Source: Hygrocybe punicea
Lineage: Eukaryota > Basidiomycota > Agaricomycetes > Agaricales > Hygrophoraceae
Assembly: GCA_963556145.1 (NCBI GenBank)
Contig: OY744463.1
Location: forward strand, 4,774,001-4,838,000
Direction of reading: 5' to 3'
DNA length: 64,000 bases
In this document: positions 16,205-30,233 of the stretch, piece after piece
How the letters are laid out: each line of letters begins with the position of its first letter
Position numbering within the stretch: the first letter of the stretch is position 1
Notes under the pieces: generated by a model
Databases searched by the model: none
The model's input: the letters and a program-made list of their open reading frames with translations, nothing else
Told to the model about the DNA's origin: nothing
Program-made: the position numbers and the translations under genes

Positions 16205-19200
16205 ATGGATGAACTCCTTCACCATTGCCTGCGGGAGCTGTCCTTCGACGGAGATCTTGGTGAGTCTTACGGCTCACCATCCCGAGTTCGAACCTCTTTC
16301 GAGCCCATATATCTGACTAAACTTGGAATCGTCCTCGGAATGACCATTTAACTTTCTGGTACTGTAGGTTGTGATGTATCTCGTCTGCGGGACTTTATTG
16401 TCGGATTTTATGCTCAAAACCCCTCTTTCCATCCTCAAACCGTGGATGAAGACTTTTGCGCTTTCCTTTGGTCTGCTGCAGTTCAGAACCAGACAATTCG
16501 GGTAGGCACTGTCCCGCATGGAGCAGCTGCTGAGGTATGCGTTGCACCACAAACTAGTGCAAAAAGAAAAGCTATGGCGAAAGGAGAGGAGCACGTTCAG
16601 GAAGCGGCTTTAACGCTTGACATTGTCCAAGACGCAAAGAATCGATCTCTGGATGACTTGAAGAAGGAATATGGGGATACCCTTAGGATTTCCGTTGACC
16701 CAGAGGCTTCGTTTGCCGCAATCACAGGTTCTCATATTAGGGTACGTGTCCTTGGTTTAAACGTACTCTACTCACATCTTTTCAGTCCCCAAAGTTGAGT
16801 CCCATGGTCTATACGGCACTCCAGTTTGTAACTCGTGGTCGAGAGAATGGGATCAGTGTTGTGGATCTTGGGAAAAAGTCTGGATACGACCAGAAGACGT
16901 GTTTTTATCTCATCAAACAATTGGTTGAACTTGGTTTGGTGTAGGTGTCATCCGGGTTCATATATTCCTCTCACTAATAAATGCTATGAGTGTAGCGTGA
17001 AAGTCCGACGTGGAGGAGTGGGATCACATTTCTGCATTCACAAATATTTTTACGAGCGCAGTCCACTGTGGCAACAAATTCGCGAGGAGGAAATGAAAGC
17101 CAATGAAGACCTTCAGAGGACCTCTTCGCAACCATCAAAGGATGTGTCACTAGACGCAGAGTTGGCTACCTCCGGAAAGATATCATCGTCCCTCAAATTT
17201 GATCCCATAGATGCCCGGCATCTATCCAGTTTACCTCTTATTCATGCACGAGTTGTGAAGTTGCTGAAGGCCTCCAAGAACTGTATGCATGAGTGCAACA
17301 ATATGCTATTGAAATTAGTAAGTGTCCCACGTAGCGGTTTATATGATCTCGTTCCAATTGGATAACTGTTAGGGGTTTTCAAATCCAACTAAAACCGATC
17401 GGCGCTTCTTCCAAAGTCGGATTCGGGAGCTAATCCAACAGGGCGTTATCGAGAAAGTATTGGTTCCCAACAGTAAAAAGAAAGACTTGAATTTCAGGGT
17501 CAAATGTTTTCGTCTGGTCACTTCTGACGGGAGTCACACCGATGAAGATGTCATCGTTCAACCTCAAGGCGACGACGAGAAGGATGACTGTCGCAGCTTT
17601 GGCATGTGACCTTTTCTATACATTTCGCTACCGTTACTCATTAGATTTCTCCCTCATCAAGACGATCAAGGTGGCATCAAAATAAATGTGACACTTCATA
17701 GGCAAATTACAGATCTTTTGGACGACGCAGGCACAACAGGAATGACGCTGAACGTAAGGATCGCCACCTTGGCTCTTTCGCAAAATCTAAATTTATCTGT
17801 ATCTGGATTTTAGGAACTATCTGTTGCTCTCTGTCATTTTGACAAACGTACGATTGAGCTACTCTTGACTCGTGCAGAGAGGAACCCTCCCTTGTCACAT
17901 CTCCGAGACTTCGGAATCACATCACTCATGGAGACTCACGGTCGGGAACGCCGTAACAGGTACTACACCCTCGCATCTTACCATGACCTGGTGGCCCAAG
18001 AGAATCTCGATCATTCTGCTGATGGCTACGCCAATGTGGACTTCAATGATGTCGGTGGATTTGCACATCTCGATCCTAGTCTTTTCTACGAGGAGGATGC
18101 CGTGTTATTCAAATATCAGGACATGTTCAGAGATAACGAGAGGGCCAAGATCGGAAAGGCCAAGAAATATCCATTGAAGAACCCAATATTACCTGATGGC
18201 AGCGTCAAGAAAGGTCGACCAAGGAAAACGCCATTACGAGAGGTCGAGGATGGAATCCACGAAGGGGCAACGATTGATAGCAGGGAAATGTGGGGTGATC
18301 ACGGGCACGAAGCTCGATACGACTTTGAGGCTGTCGTGAACGATGGGCCGTCAGCGTCCCACGTGCCGAAAAAAAGGCGTTTTGACACCCGAAATGGTGA
18401 GGACATCGGTCAGCACAGTTTGACCGAAAGGAGATTTCAATTAAAGCTACTGTATCCATACAGGCGAATTGCTGGACAACGCTGCCACGCCGAAGAAGCG
18501 CGGTCGTCCGCGCAAGAAGATAGTTCCTCCTGGTATGGAAGTTGATACGATTATCAAACAACACGGCGTTCACGAAGCAGGGGTGGCTATGGATGCGATT
18601 TCATCAGGATGCGATCTCCCATCTTTGAAAAAGGCTAGGCTGATACGCGGCGGGGGGGTCGAGGAAGCTGAAGGAAGTAATACTACGCGGAAGAAGCGCG
18701 GTCGGCCGAAGATTCCTCCAATTTCCCACGATCATGAGTTGACCGTGGTACCATTAGCAGTACACAGGGATGGAGATGGACCTGCGGTGTCGGGGGATGT
18801 TCGACCAGCGAAAAGGTCACGTGTTGACGGCTGCGATACCATAGGTCATACGCATTTTCATGGGTTTCCTCTCCATATCGGACAACCAGATACTGATGGG
18901 GATGACAACGCGCAAGCGACTCCGGAGAAATCAACTGTATGCTGATAGCCACTTTTGAACTATTCCAACTCTAACCATTTGGCCCTCCAGTGTGAAACAA
19001 GTCAAACTGCCCCCGAGAACCCAAACCAATGTTTGACTGACAGTGCACAGGTGCGTTCGGCAGAGCATCAGTTGAAGGCTTCTCGCGCAAAAGTGAATGT
19101 ATCCCACCTGCGCCGAGAGAATGAAATATATCGCGTCGTCGAAGGCTTTGGGGGAATCGCCAATCTTCACACTAAGCATTTTTTCGACTCGCACATGGCT

Positions 19201-22200
19201 TTAATCGAAGTTATGGCCAAGGCTGGCGAGCCTACCAGTTCACCGGCAGGTGCTCGCCTCGACAAACGTACAGCGAGCACCGCAATTGATAGTATGGAAG
19301 CTCGGGGTCGCATCAAAAAACTCAAGACAACCGTACTCACGCCATCCGGCATGAGCCGCTCAGCTTGCGTCATATACGTCCCTGATATCGATCAGGACAA
19401 GCTCAACGAATATCTCGGGGATTTGGGTCGCAGTCTTCACCATGCTCCGCCGGAGCCCATTAAGACAATCGATGAACGTATTGAATATGGCGCCGATCGT
19501 AATCGAGACCAGCGAGGCCCGATTCCCATGCAAACTGAGCAGCCGGGGAAGGCGCGGCGCAAGACCAGACGTAAAACCGTTGAGGAAAAGGCGAAGAAGG
19601 TTGCTGATGCAAAAGTTCTCCTTTCGAGGAAAGCCGCCGAAGCTAGGACTCAGAGGGAGAAGGATTGGGACGATATCCTTCTTCGTGCCCATCCTGAGCC
19701 TCTCAAAGGGTCGACAACTGTCCGAGTCCGTCGAGTCCGTACTCGTTTCTTGCAATCGGGTACTGGCAAGGACATTGGGAAATGGGAACGAGAAATCAGC
19801 GATGCTGTGCGAGAAGCAACTATAGCATCAAATAAATTATTGAAGAAACGAAATTCCAAAGCTCTGACAAAAGTTCCGCCTCCACTCACCATCAATCCTC
19901 CGGAGACATCGGTTGATTCCCTTATTGCGCTGCAAGGGTCACCCTTACATACTCGAGCCGTTGAGAAAAAGCGAAAAGGCAAGAACCGAGACAGTGTAAA
20001 TGACGCGGAATCGACGGAAGGTTTGCTTTCACCCATCTATCTAATTATATATATATAAATCGTCTAATCTTCCCGTGCCTATTGCAGCTAAACCCCAAAC
20101 TTCTGTGCGGCGGCATAGATTCCAATGGACTCGGGACTTCGATGAACTTGCTCGCGATGCCTCGGCAATCATTAAAGCCCGGTGTCGGAGTGGGCCGAGG
20201 CTTGATTTGGCTGCCTTTGACCAAGTTTTTCCCGCTGTCCCTAGAAATACTGTCCGGCAACGACTGGCCCACCTGAGGGAAACACCTGGCAACGATGCAT
20301 ATCTCAATCGTTTGGAAGACAAATGGCATGAACTTTGGCTTCAGCATAGAGGAACGAGCCTTTTACCGGATGAAGATCCTCAGAGTCCATCCGGTTTTAA
20401 CCTGATCACGCACATCGAATTTCTGCGAAAGCACGTTGATAAGAATGCCCTGTAAGTCACTCACCAATAGTTCTACTGCTTGCAACCTAAAATTTGGCCA
20501 GACGCATCGGATTTGGGCAACTTCAGCAGAAAGCCATCACTAAGTTACCTGCATTTGTGGGTGAACTTCTTCAATACTGGGATGTCCTTGAGAATCCGCC
20601 CGCGGGGCCCCCTTGGGACTTCATGTGGAACGCCACTGTGGAGGAAGGTCGTGAAAAAAGTCTACTACAACAAGCTTTTACAACAAGCGTAGCAGACATG
20701 CCTGCCGTACCTTCTTCAGATGACGTGTATATAGCGGAGTCCGCGCTGAAGGTAATATCCAGTCGGCCACATCATCGTGATTCTTGTTCAACCTTGCAAC
20801 TAGATGGTTTTTGGAACACCGCTTGCACAATATGATTCTGAAGGTGCTTCGCGGTTGCTTCACAGTCTGAGTGAAGGGATGGTTTTGGTCGCAACGAAAA
20901 ACCTTCTCAGTCGTGCTATACTATCAAAAGCGATACGCGACCCTCAAAAACTCAAACCTGGGAGGACATTGAAAATTTCCGAAGTGTATGTGTTCCCATA
21001 GTATAATCAGTATTTGGAATTGAGCCACATAATAGAAACCAGAATGCTCTTGGTGGAGTGATTGCACGTGATACATTCCAAGACGCAATGGCTCTAGAAG
21101 ATATATCTTTACAGCAAGAAGATGTTTGGCAAGAATGGCCCCTTCTTGCATCAGACGGTGACATTGCCGCTTTGTTCCAGCTAGTGTCGGACGATAAAGT
21201 GGTTTGCTCATCGTGCTGCCTCAGTTAGCGAAACTGATGGCTTGTTTTCTGGAAAGGTGGAATTCAAGATCGATACGTCACAAGCGCAGGCGGCTCGTCC
21301 TATGCTTGGCTGGAACAGCAAAAAAGCGGGTGAGTGACTGCACCGACAAACCACACAGAGTTGATGATACGGTCCCAGACGACGACCAGATTGAAACGAC
21401 CATACATGTTTGCTTCCACCAGATGTCAGGTGCAGTGGAACAACCTCCGAGCGCGGGATCGTCGCCAGTTCTCCAGTGCATGGAAATTGATGGCGAGCTC
21501 ATCTTCGAGCACGGGAAGACAATTGAGGGCGATTTGGCTTGTTGTAACATGGCATCGTCTGGTCTGATCGATTGTATGGGGTGCCTCGAAAATGAATCTT
21601 CTAAATTGGTGTCCACGCTCTCTGTGGAAGAGAGGGAACTTTCTTTGTGTATACTCACCACCGTCCGCCTGGCTGGGTCGACGGGAGTCACAAAAGATGA
21701 ACTCGTCGTATGTTCTCACCTCCCGGGTGTATTCCGCGGCTGAACTAATTCATCTTGAGGCCAATGTGAATGCGTCTAGTTCGCAGATATTTGCCCTTGT
21801 CCGTCAGATCACTGGATCACCCGTCCCTCTTCTGTTCTGGTCTGGTTACTCGTCCCCCGTGTTGATTAGCTCGGCATATTTGCGACGGTGGACGGTGATC
21901 ACCTCAGAAAACCCGAGAACCAGGATCCACCCTCGACGCTGGTTGGATATCTCTGGCTCAAAGATTAACGATGTTTGGGAAGCAGCATTGAAGGCGGTTA
22001 TTGGCGTCGTCTTATTCAAACCCGGTATTCCACAGGTTGATTTTTATGCGATTGATTTGTAGTTTGATTTTTTCCTGATTCACCTTTATTTTCAGGCGGA
22101 AGTGATATGGCGCATGAGGTCGGTATATGATGAACAGGAAGTCCGCGATGTGCTTCGCTACTTGCAGGAGGAGGATTTCATCGAAATGAAGCTTCGACGG

Positions 22201-22293
22201 GAGTATTCCAATGTTGACTCCATTCAAGACGATCTGGACGAGAGGTCGATGTTTTGGTGTGTTCGTGAAGGACGACATTGGTATTACGCGTAG
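16205..22293 (+). CDS. TFIIIC largest subunit, B-block binding (Tfc3/GTF3C1-like)
   Basis: Subunit of the RNA polymerase III factor TFIIIC that recognises the B box of tRNA genes. The start is the ATG at 16205; exon 1 is 16205-16259 and exon 2 begins at 16378, in frame. The B-block winged-helix region is near 16800-17050 (LQFVTRGRENGISVVDLGKK, CFYLIKQLVELGLV). AT-hook-like motifs follow: KKGRPRKTP near 18210, KKRGRPRKK near 18490 and KKRGRPKIP near 18690. The C-terminal half has more winged-helix-like segments, ending GRHWYYA with a stop at 22293. Coding length is roughly 1,700 residues over about 15 exons, in the range of the family. Introns in 16742-17800 and 20020-22100 were recognised by GT..AG frame joins but are not all listed. 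Confidence 0.87.
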
Positions 22294-22498
22294 TGTGCGC
22301 CCTGTTGGTCTGGACCATGACAACGCTCAATGCGGCATGAGGCGGACTGTATCACTGTAACCCGTTGTATGACATGTAAATGAAAGAAACAGTCGACAAG
22401 GCTGATTTGATGGCGGTGATGCACCGATGTTTATGGGTGTTTCGGGCGAAATATGTCATGGCAACCGTGACGGTCTTGGATCCCACACTTGATCTTGG
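22294..22498. other. Spacer and likely promoter of the membrane-protein gene
   Basis: A short non-coding interval. No motif beyond AT-rich stretches near 22370 was recognised. Confidence 0.4.
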
Positions 22499-25306
22499 AT
22501 GCTGTTCTTTCAGCTAGTATCTTCTCCCTTTCTAACTTCTCAGTCTCAGCTGGTCCTGTGCAACGACTGTACCGTTCCTGTATTTTGTGGGGAACGACTT
22601 GGTCATTTGCTCTTCCTTCCGCCCTAGTGGTGTTCACTCTTTTGGTTGAGTCCCCTCTCTCTCTTCAGGTAGCCAGAGAATACGTAGCAGGTCGACGGAT
22701 ACTCACTGTCTGCATAGGTCCCATTATGCGTGTGATACAAACATGGGGCGTAGTTTCGAATCTGAAGTTGTTGGTGAGTCTTTCGAAATTTCTCATCGGG
22801 AATGCGTTATGCCATGGGGATTCCGTTGAGTTCAAAAGGTTGTCGAGCTCAAGGGTGTCACTTCTTGTTGTAAAGCACAGTTAACATCCCGGGACTCCGC
22901 GTCGACATGCGAGCTCCACTTTGCGATGGATCCAAAAGAAATGACGCTGATAAAAAATCTCCAACTTTTTAGTGGGATCGGATCACGTTTTCTCGAATCA
23001 CGACCGTTTACTTCGTGTTCTCCGTCCTGCATTGCATTATTCAGGTCGTCCTTCAGAGTAACGCACTGAGCATCAACGACGACGCGGCTAGTTTCTTGCG
23101 TAGCATCGTCGTCCAGGGAAATGCCACTCAACGCGGTTTCTATGTCATGGATGGCAGTGAATTGCGCTTGTGTAACCATATACCGGCCCCCTTCAATTCC
23201 TCCTCCTGTAGCATGATATGGGGTGGCACTCCACACTCACATAATCACTCCGGCTCTGCAGACAACCAAACGTTCCCAGTCGATGCATCGTCGTCCTCAT
23301 CAGAACCTTCCTTCTCTAGCTCGTCTACAACTGTTGCTGACTCAACCTCCCCAACCTCCTCCTCCACCTCAACCGTCACTTCGCATGTGTCTCTTCCTTC
23401 ACATTCAGCTGCGGTCGAGGCGCTGAGCTCGCTGGGAGACCCGGTTACCATTGTTGTAGTGGTGAATGCAACATACCTTCCTACCACTACAATCCCGCTT
23501 CCAATTCAAACCATACACGTCGGGCACGCAAATTCCGATCGTGACGGGTATTATTTTGGCAATGTTCGTTTTTCGTTCTTAAAATATGACACTACTTTTA
23601 ATATCTTCTTTAGAAATTATTTGGGCGTGATACCGGCATCCATACAATTCAGGTCGACAATGACACCGAGGTGATAATTAACGGGCATGGTCTACCGACA
23701 ACTGTTTTAAATAGCACTTGTCTCCGGACCTTAAATTTCCCCCTCAGCGTGTAGGTCTGCCATGTTCATTCGCGGGCGAAGTGTTACTGAATAGTACTTT
23801 AGGCTGGAGAACACCAAGCGCGAAGACATCGTTTTTATCGCTTTCCAATTCTGGGTTCTTGGAATGTCCGTTGTTGCTGTGAGTATTACAATTCAGCCTA
23901 ATGAAACCACCTGATCTTTCCGCAGCTTCTCAATGAATCCATCCCTCACATGTACGCGAGCTCGTGATATTTTTAGCAGTCATTGTTCTGATACGAACAT
24001 AGCTTGGCATCATTACTCACCCACATGCTTGCCACTGGCTGGGCAGGCTTTCAAATTTACCAAACTGCAGACTTCCACAGGCAGTTTCTCAATCTGACTA
24101 CCAACGGTGCTTGCCAATCGCAAAAGCTCCTGCCACATTATTGGGAGAAGCGCGGTTATGCGGAAATGTCGAGTTTGGCTCTAAATATTGCGGCTTTGAT
24201 CGTATCTGCCTTCCTCACCTGGAAACTCATCAAGGTCGGCTTCCAAGATTTTGTATGTTCTCGATTGTCATTCCTAACAAGTGACTTGTGTTAGCTCTTC
24301 GGATGGCAGACTTTCAAACGCATCGGAGCTTCGCTGGCCATTAACCGCGTCTACAAAGCTGTCTTAACTTTGTCCATCACTATCCAGCTGTTGTTGTTCT
24401 TCATGTTTGTCACCGTCTGTCTTTGGCTCGATCAACTCTTCAACAAACCTATTGGACAATTAGCGTCCCTTGCAGTGTTGTACAAAATTACTTTTACAAT
24501 TGTCATTGTGGTATGTTTTCCAAAGGAAGAATCAACGAACGTCATGGCTCACCCATTTCCCTAGCTCTTGATCCCGTGGTTGACGGCGGTATGTGCCAGC
24601 TTCCTTACATTAAGATCAAAAACACTAATACGATCTTAGGGGTGGTTTGCTGTTCGTCGAGAACTAAGGATTCCGATGATGATCTTTCTCGTCCTTTGTG
24701 TGGTATATCTGGCGGGATGGGCATTCATCTTCTTGTCCAAAGCGTTTCGATGGACATTTGTCCAGTGGCGGTTCTTCGCATTCATGACCTCAACATCTGT
24801 GGTTCTGACCTTGGCCGCATTTGTGTTGGGTGTCGTGTGCAGAATTAACTTTGGTAAAGGTTTATCTCGCTATCGTAAGTGGTTTAGTTTTAAACCAATC
24901 GTAGGTATCTAACGGCAGCTGGAAAGTAGTCCAGGCACAGGAACCTCTTGAAAGCAATGACTCTACGTACAGTGATCCTGAAAAGGTCAACTTCCCTTCC
25001 AGGAGTGTGCCTTTCCCGACCTTCTCCTTGACTTTCGGTTCTGGATCGGAAGTTCCGCCCCCCGGACAAATGCAATTTGCACCTTACTTTGGCCCTCATT
25101 TCAATGCAAACGCCCACCCTGTTGAGGTACAAACTAACGTGCCAATTCAAAACCCATTGCCTGTACACCTGAGGTCTTTATCAAACCAAGACGATCAGGT
25201 CGAGCGTCATCCATCGGTGGGTAGTGAGAGAAGCTTTCACAGTCGGTCAAGTGAGGATTCACATGGAAGTCACGGGTTGAAATCCAAACGTTGGATTATA
25301 GAATGA
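22499..25306 (+). CDS. Polytopic membrane protein of unknown function
   Basis: Not recognised. An N-terminal hydrophobic segment (MLFFQLVSSPF from the ATG at 22499, tentative) is followed by a short Cys-containing region, then by an intron-linked segment (VYFVFSVLHCIIQVV) near 23010. Next come an extracellular-type Ser/Thr/Asn-rich stretch (23230-23420) and a block of seven likely transmembrane helices between about 23830 and 24850. The tail (24930-25306) is polar and Ser/His-rich, probably cytosolic. The exon structure from 23700 to 24900 is convincing (introns of about 50-60 bp, hydrophobic segments continuous across junctions). The 5' end is not: I could not join 22840-22970 to 22973 in frame. 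It resembles a large fungal plasma-membrane protein or sensor only in general layout. Confidence 0.6.
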
Positions 25307-25426
25307 TCTCTGGTGTAATCAGCTTTTCCTGTGTGCTCCGCACTTCGGCCTATCGTCCTTGTTAAAGATAGAATGTATACAGAACTAGGTTATATTATCG
25401 AATGACCCAGGACTTCCAATTGACAA

Positions 25427-28400
25427 TCATGGTGGAAGTGAAAATGATGAATTTTGGCCGGAGATTTCGTGATCTGGTGTCTCCAATGCAGATATACTAG
25501 GAGAAGCACATTGAATCATCTCCACTTCCTTTTTCTTCATGATGGCGGCACGCCGTGCAACAGCCGCAGTTTCAAAGGTCTCGTCCATAGGCATCTCAGT
25601 GGGAGGACTTGTGGCAATTTCCGCTTCCTCGTAGCGCAGAAGCGCTTCACGGAACTCCAGCATCCACGAATGGTCCATGAGTTCGACCGCCGTCGGTCGC
25701 TTCATCGGATCTATCGTCAAACATTGCTTGATGAAGTTGATTCCTAAGTCACTGAGCTGACCGGGTTCTGGCAGAGGTGGATGTTGCGTGGCCACTCCGA
25801 TATGGAACATGATTGCCCTGTAAATTAATAATAATAGCAAAATTTAGTTGGTGCATAACTCTACGATAGAACACAAACCATTCGTTATCAAGGTTACTCC
25901 ACGGCTTCTTTCCTGTTGCAAACTCCAGTACAACACAACCCAGAGACCAAACATCCATAGCTCCGTATCGACCACATCTGTCGTTTTTTATTATCTCTGG
26001 TGACATGTACATTGGTGTTCCGGTCAAACTGTTATGCATATCGACACCGGTAGGGTTCGTCGGAGTTTTGTTACAAATGGTATCTGGTCCTCGACGTGAT
26101 CTTTGTTGGATCGTGCGCTGGTTCTTGGCAAGAATCTTGGCAGCACCAAAATCGACATATTTAATGACACCCATGTGATCAAGGAGAATGTCTGAAAATA
26201 TCGGGTGTACGCATTGAAACGCGCGAGGTTATTGAGACTTACTGTCTGGCTTGATATCGCGATGAACTATTCCATTCGAATGTAAATATGCTAGGCCTTC
26301 CAACATCTGCATTGTGTAGGCTTGGATGATGCGTTCATCTTCTATGCGACCATGCTCTAGCAATGCAGCGAGGCTTCCACCTTGGCAATACTCTTCAAAG
26401 ATATAGACCCTGTCTCGGTGAACCTCAATACCGTAGTATTCGACCACGTTTGGATGGTGTAACAGCTGCATAACACCCAATTCGTCCTTGATTTGTGAGT
26501 ATAAATTGGGTAGACCTGAAAGCTCTTGGAACTTGATCTCCTTGACCGCCATAAGGGAACCTGAATCGAGATTCACCGCGAGATATACCGAACCGAAAGC
26601 GCCTGCCCCAATGAATCTACCCTGTTGCCACTGTATCTGTATATTCAAAGACGCCAAGAAGACCAAAGATCGATCTTCTGGTTTTTCATTGTCCAGGACA
26701 CGGCCAACGGAACGGGGTCCACAGCCAGCCGCTCTCTCACTTTCAAGTTGGTGAATAGAGCGGGCGGCCTTCTCCCAAAATAAACGTACGCTTGAGTCTG
26801 TGTATGCGAGTGGGCTCGGACTGAGGGTACTGTTGTCATTATCCGAGAGTGATTGGGAAAGATAGGCAGCGTCATCAAGACGGGAATTTGATGCTTGCTT
26901 GCGTAGAAGATCATCTTGTTTTTCCTTCTCCCTTCTGGCTTCGATAGTCGATCGCGCCCCAAGAATATCAAAATGGCTGATTAGAAGTGTCATACAACTG
27001 GCCACTTTTTGCCGTAATATCTCAAATTGTTCGTCGGGTAACTGTAGAATGCTATTTCGTCTTGTCCAATGCAGGGTAAATTCCAGAGCATTGACAGCCG
27101 ATTTGAAAGTCTTGCGATCGGTAGGGTCACAATCGTCGCAAATAAATGATATCCATGAAATGGCAAGTTGCATTAGTAGGCGATTAAATTTGATCAAGGA
27201 TGGGCGATCCAAATACTTCTCCGCGTGTTGGCCATGTTCCGATGCAAAAAGATACCAATTTCCTAACAACTGCCGGCAGTCATTGACTGCTTTGAGGGAG
27301 CTTCGCACATGATGAACAGAATCCACAATCGACTCGGCCAATCGGTTGGTTGCACGAGCGATCTTCCGCAATTCGCGGTTTACACCGGGGAGATGAGCTT
27401 GTTGATCCGTCAACAATGTCAGAGGCCCAAATTCTGTCTCTATCGAATCACCGTCCTCCTCACGGAGGAGTATTTCGGCAAATCGTTGTTTCGCCAGTTG
27501 TAGTCGCCGTTGCGGTCCGTCAGCAATCAGTCGGACGCGATTATCCTTCAGATCAAGGTCGACTTTCGGTATCTCTAGCATGAGAACCAAACCGTTCCAT
27601 AGGAATTGACTTCGAGGCGAAAGCAAAAGGAGGTATCCACAGTGTTCATGGTCTTCCATAAGCGTAGTGTAACCTTCCATCCGAATGCCGTCATTGGTAA
27701 CGATTTCGTTGACGTGGAAAGCCTCCGTTAACATGCGACGAATAGCTTCAGGTTGATTTCCCAGTACGTTGGGGGCAACGATGTATGTCCCCTCCTCCTC
27801 GAAAGATTGTGTATAGACCAAGAAATGGTCCGTCGCTACCAGATGTGAAATGAAACCCACTAGCGAGATATCTTCCAAATTAAACTCGGCGGAATTACTG
27901 AAGATTTGAGTAAGCACTCTATCAGCAACATCAGCTAATTAGTTACATCAAGACATTACGAGTATGTAATATTCACCTGGCAAACCGCTGCAATTTTCTG
28001 TAGCGCCATCGTACACTATCAAGGACCTTGCTATACCAACTGACCATTTGTTCATCGGTCATCTTTCGACTTGCGGAAGAAGTGCTGTGAGGATGAGTTT
28101 TAAACACTGAGTTCGCCCCAGAGTTCGGTATTCTTCCAGGAGGCAAATCTCCCGAAATAGGTACCCGGATTTGAGTTTCGAAGTAATTTGTCACCCGGAC
28201 CAACAGTTTATTCGTCAGAGCGCTTCGCAAGACTGTAAGAATGAAGCATCATAGAGCATGTAAAGGCGCACCAAAGTTGTTGAGCCACAAGTTGTGATCC
28301 GCCCGGTACTGTCATGCTTACATCGTTGAAAGTGGCCCCGTGGGCCTCTAGAACATCTGTCTCCTTGAAATATATTCCTTTCACACCACTCTTTAATTTC

Positions 28401-29905
28401 CAATGAATTAACCTGAAGAATATCAATAGTGCTTCAAGAATGGTGGCGTCGTAATCCTCGCTTATGCACTGAGGTAGATTCCAATTTCCACCCGGATCGG
28501 GCGCCAGGAAGGCTTCATACTGCCGCTTCAGTGTACACGCCAGACCGATATTGAGTTTCAAATCCTCGGTCAACTGATCGATGATTAGAACATCAGGGTC
28601 CTTGAGTTTCTGAACATAGTCGAGGAGGACGCACAGACCGGCCTGCGCGAGTTTCGTCGGAAAAGAAATGAGCGGCACCAATTCGTTTTCGAAGGTGGGC
28701 AGGTTCATCTCCTGGAATAGTACCGAGAGGTTGACTTGAGCATCACGAGCAGTGCTAATAAATGAATGGACTGTGGTAAGAAACCCCTTCTCGAATGTTC
28801 TCTGCATTGATTCTTCCTTCAGCACTCTTTCGACAAAACTGGTCCCGTCAGCAATCTCCGTACGGCCGTCCTTCGCAAAATGCGAGGTCTTCGATCCTAT
28901 GGCCACCTCAGCATTCGTGTTTGGCTGCGTCACGTCAAGGGTGTCGCTGCCTGTCCATTTGCGAAGGAGGGTAATGTGACGCCTGAGAGATGTTAACACC
29001 GTTGACCACGTATTCAATGTGTCGCACCGAGCCTGGAATTCTGGGTGCATGCTGGTAGCTTTGTCCAAGTGGAAAGCTTTTATGCTGGGATAAAGTGATT
29101 GCGCCATGTCCAACCGACGCATAAGGGCATCGACTTGTTTTAAAGCAAATGTGGCATCGCGACCGTCGGTAGAGTCCACTCGGAAAGACATTATCTCCTC
29201 AATGACAGCATCCACCATGTGTAGTCTCTGCTCGTCCAGAGCTGTCCGTTCCTCTGCTTCTGAAGTCCCATGAAACTTCGCACGTATCCCTAGCCAGATG
29301 TTCAGACGAGTACTGTTCTGTTCATCCGCGAAAGACTCCAATGCGAACGCAATTCGAGTCTTCTCTGAATTGAGGACCTCCCCATCTAGCACTGAGGCAA
29401 GCATGGTTTGCCATTCTAAACGTTCCCTTTCCTCAGAAGTCGCGGGTTGAGCAGATTCAGACTCGAGAGCCACTGGAATGCGATCGATGAACTCCGGGCC
29501 GGCTACGGAAATGCGACTGGGGTCGTCTTCGTCATCATCACTATCTCCTGCGTCAACAAGTTCCCCAAGACTTTTATGAAAATAGTGGCTGTCAGGGTCA
29601 TTATATGGATCGTCATCGATGTCTGGTTGTGACCTATATCGCTGAACAAACTGCGAATATATGTCGGAATATCTTGAAGTCGAACGAAGGGAATCAGATG
29701 ATGGTACGTTGGTGTTTAATTTGGAAGAAACTGAGTGCGCGACCCGCGGTCCAATCATGGTTCGGTGTGATGAGTTACTCGCCGGGGTGGTATACGGATG
29801 TGGTCTGGGTAGGCCCCAATCTGCCTCATCCCCTTCGTCGGTATCGTCGGCCTGTTGGGCATCCTGCTCAGGATGAGGAAACAGGGTTGGGGTGTGTCGG
29901 CGCAT
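25427..29905 (-). CDS. Ssk2/Wis4-type MAP kinase kinase kinase (HOG pathway)
   Basis: MAPKKK expected to receive the two-component phosphorelay signal via Ssk1 and to activate the Pbs2-Hog1 module in osmotic and oxidative stress. Five exons in transcript order: 29905-28272, 28222-27977, 27918-26243, 26191-25879 and 25817-25427. Together they give 4,260 nt and 1,419 residues with all phases matching, close to S. pombe Wis4/Win1. The long N-terminus contains the acidic start region and the conserved Ssk2-family middle (MTDEQMVSWYSKVLDSVRWR). The kinase domain has the glycine loop GAGAFGSVY, lysine in MAVKEI, catalytic HRDIKPDN, VDFGAAK in place of the usual DFG context, GTPMYMSPE and DVWSLGC. 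The segment between DFG and APE is long, with a GTP-rich loop. Converges with the membrane-protein gene, 120 bp apart. Confidence 0.93.
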
Positions 29906-30233
29906 TATATATCTTGCTCAGACAGACGAAGAGACGGGGAGACATCACTTAGTCACTTGAGGCTACCATTTACTTATTAATAAATAATAAATAAATGGAG
30001 ATTGTACCGATGTCGGGGGGGAGCCTGCGTATATTATCGAAGGCTAAATGCAAAAGAAAGATCAGGGTGTATAAGTTACCACGGGATGAAAATGTTGTTC
30101 ATTGCTGAATAAATGTGCCAACCTCCCTTGAGTAGACTTCAGATGGACGTACTGTAAGGTCGGCCTAAACTTTCGCAGGTTACCGAAATTTGAATAAGCT
30201 TATAACTTTGTGCACATTCAACAAGCTTGTGAA
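29906..30233. promoter_or_regulatory. Divergent promoter region between MAPKKK and DRG1 genes
   Basis: A 328-bp interval between two divergent start codons. AT-rich TAAATAATAAATAAATG repeats lie at about 29980 and a G8 run near 30015. No defined transcription-factor site was recognised with confidence. Confidence 0.45.

Noticed and set aside
22832..23236. 134-codon minus-strand frame
   Set aside because: Overlaps the membrane-protein exons on the other strand and shows no motif.
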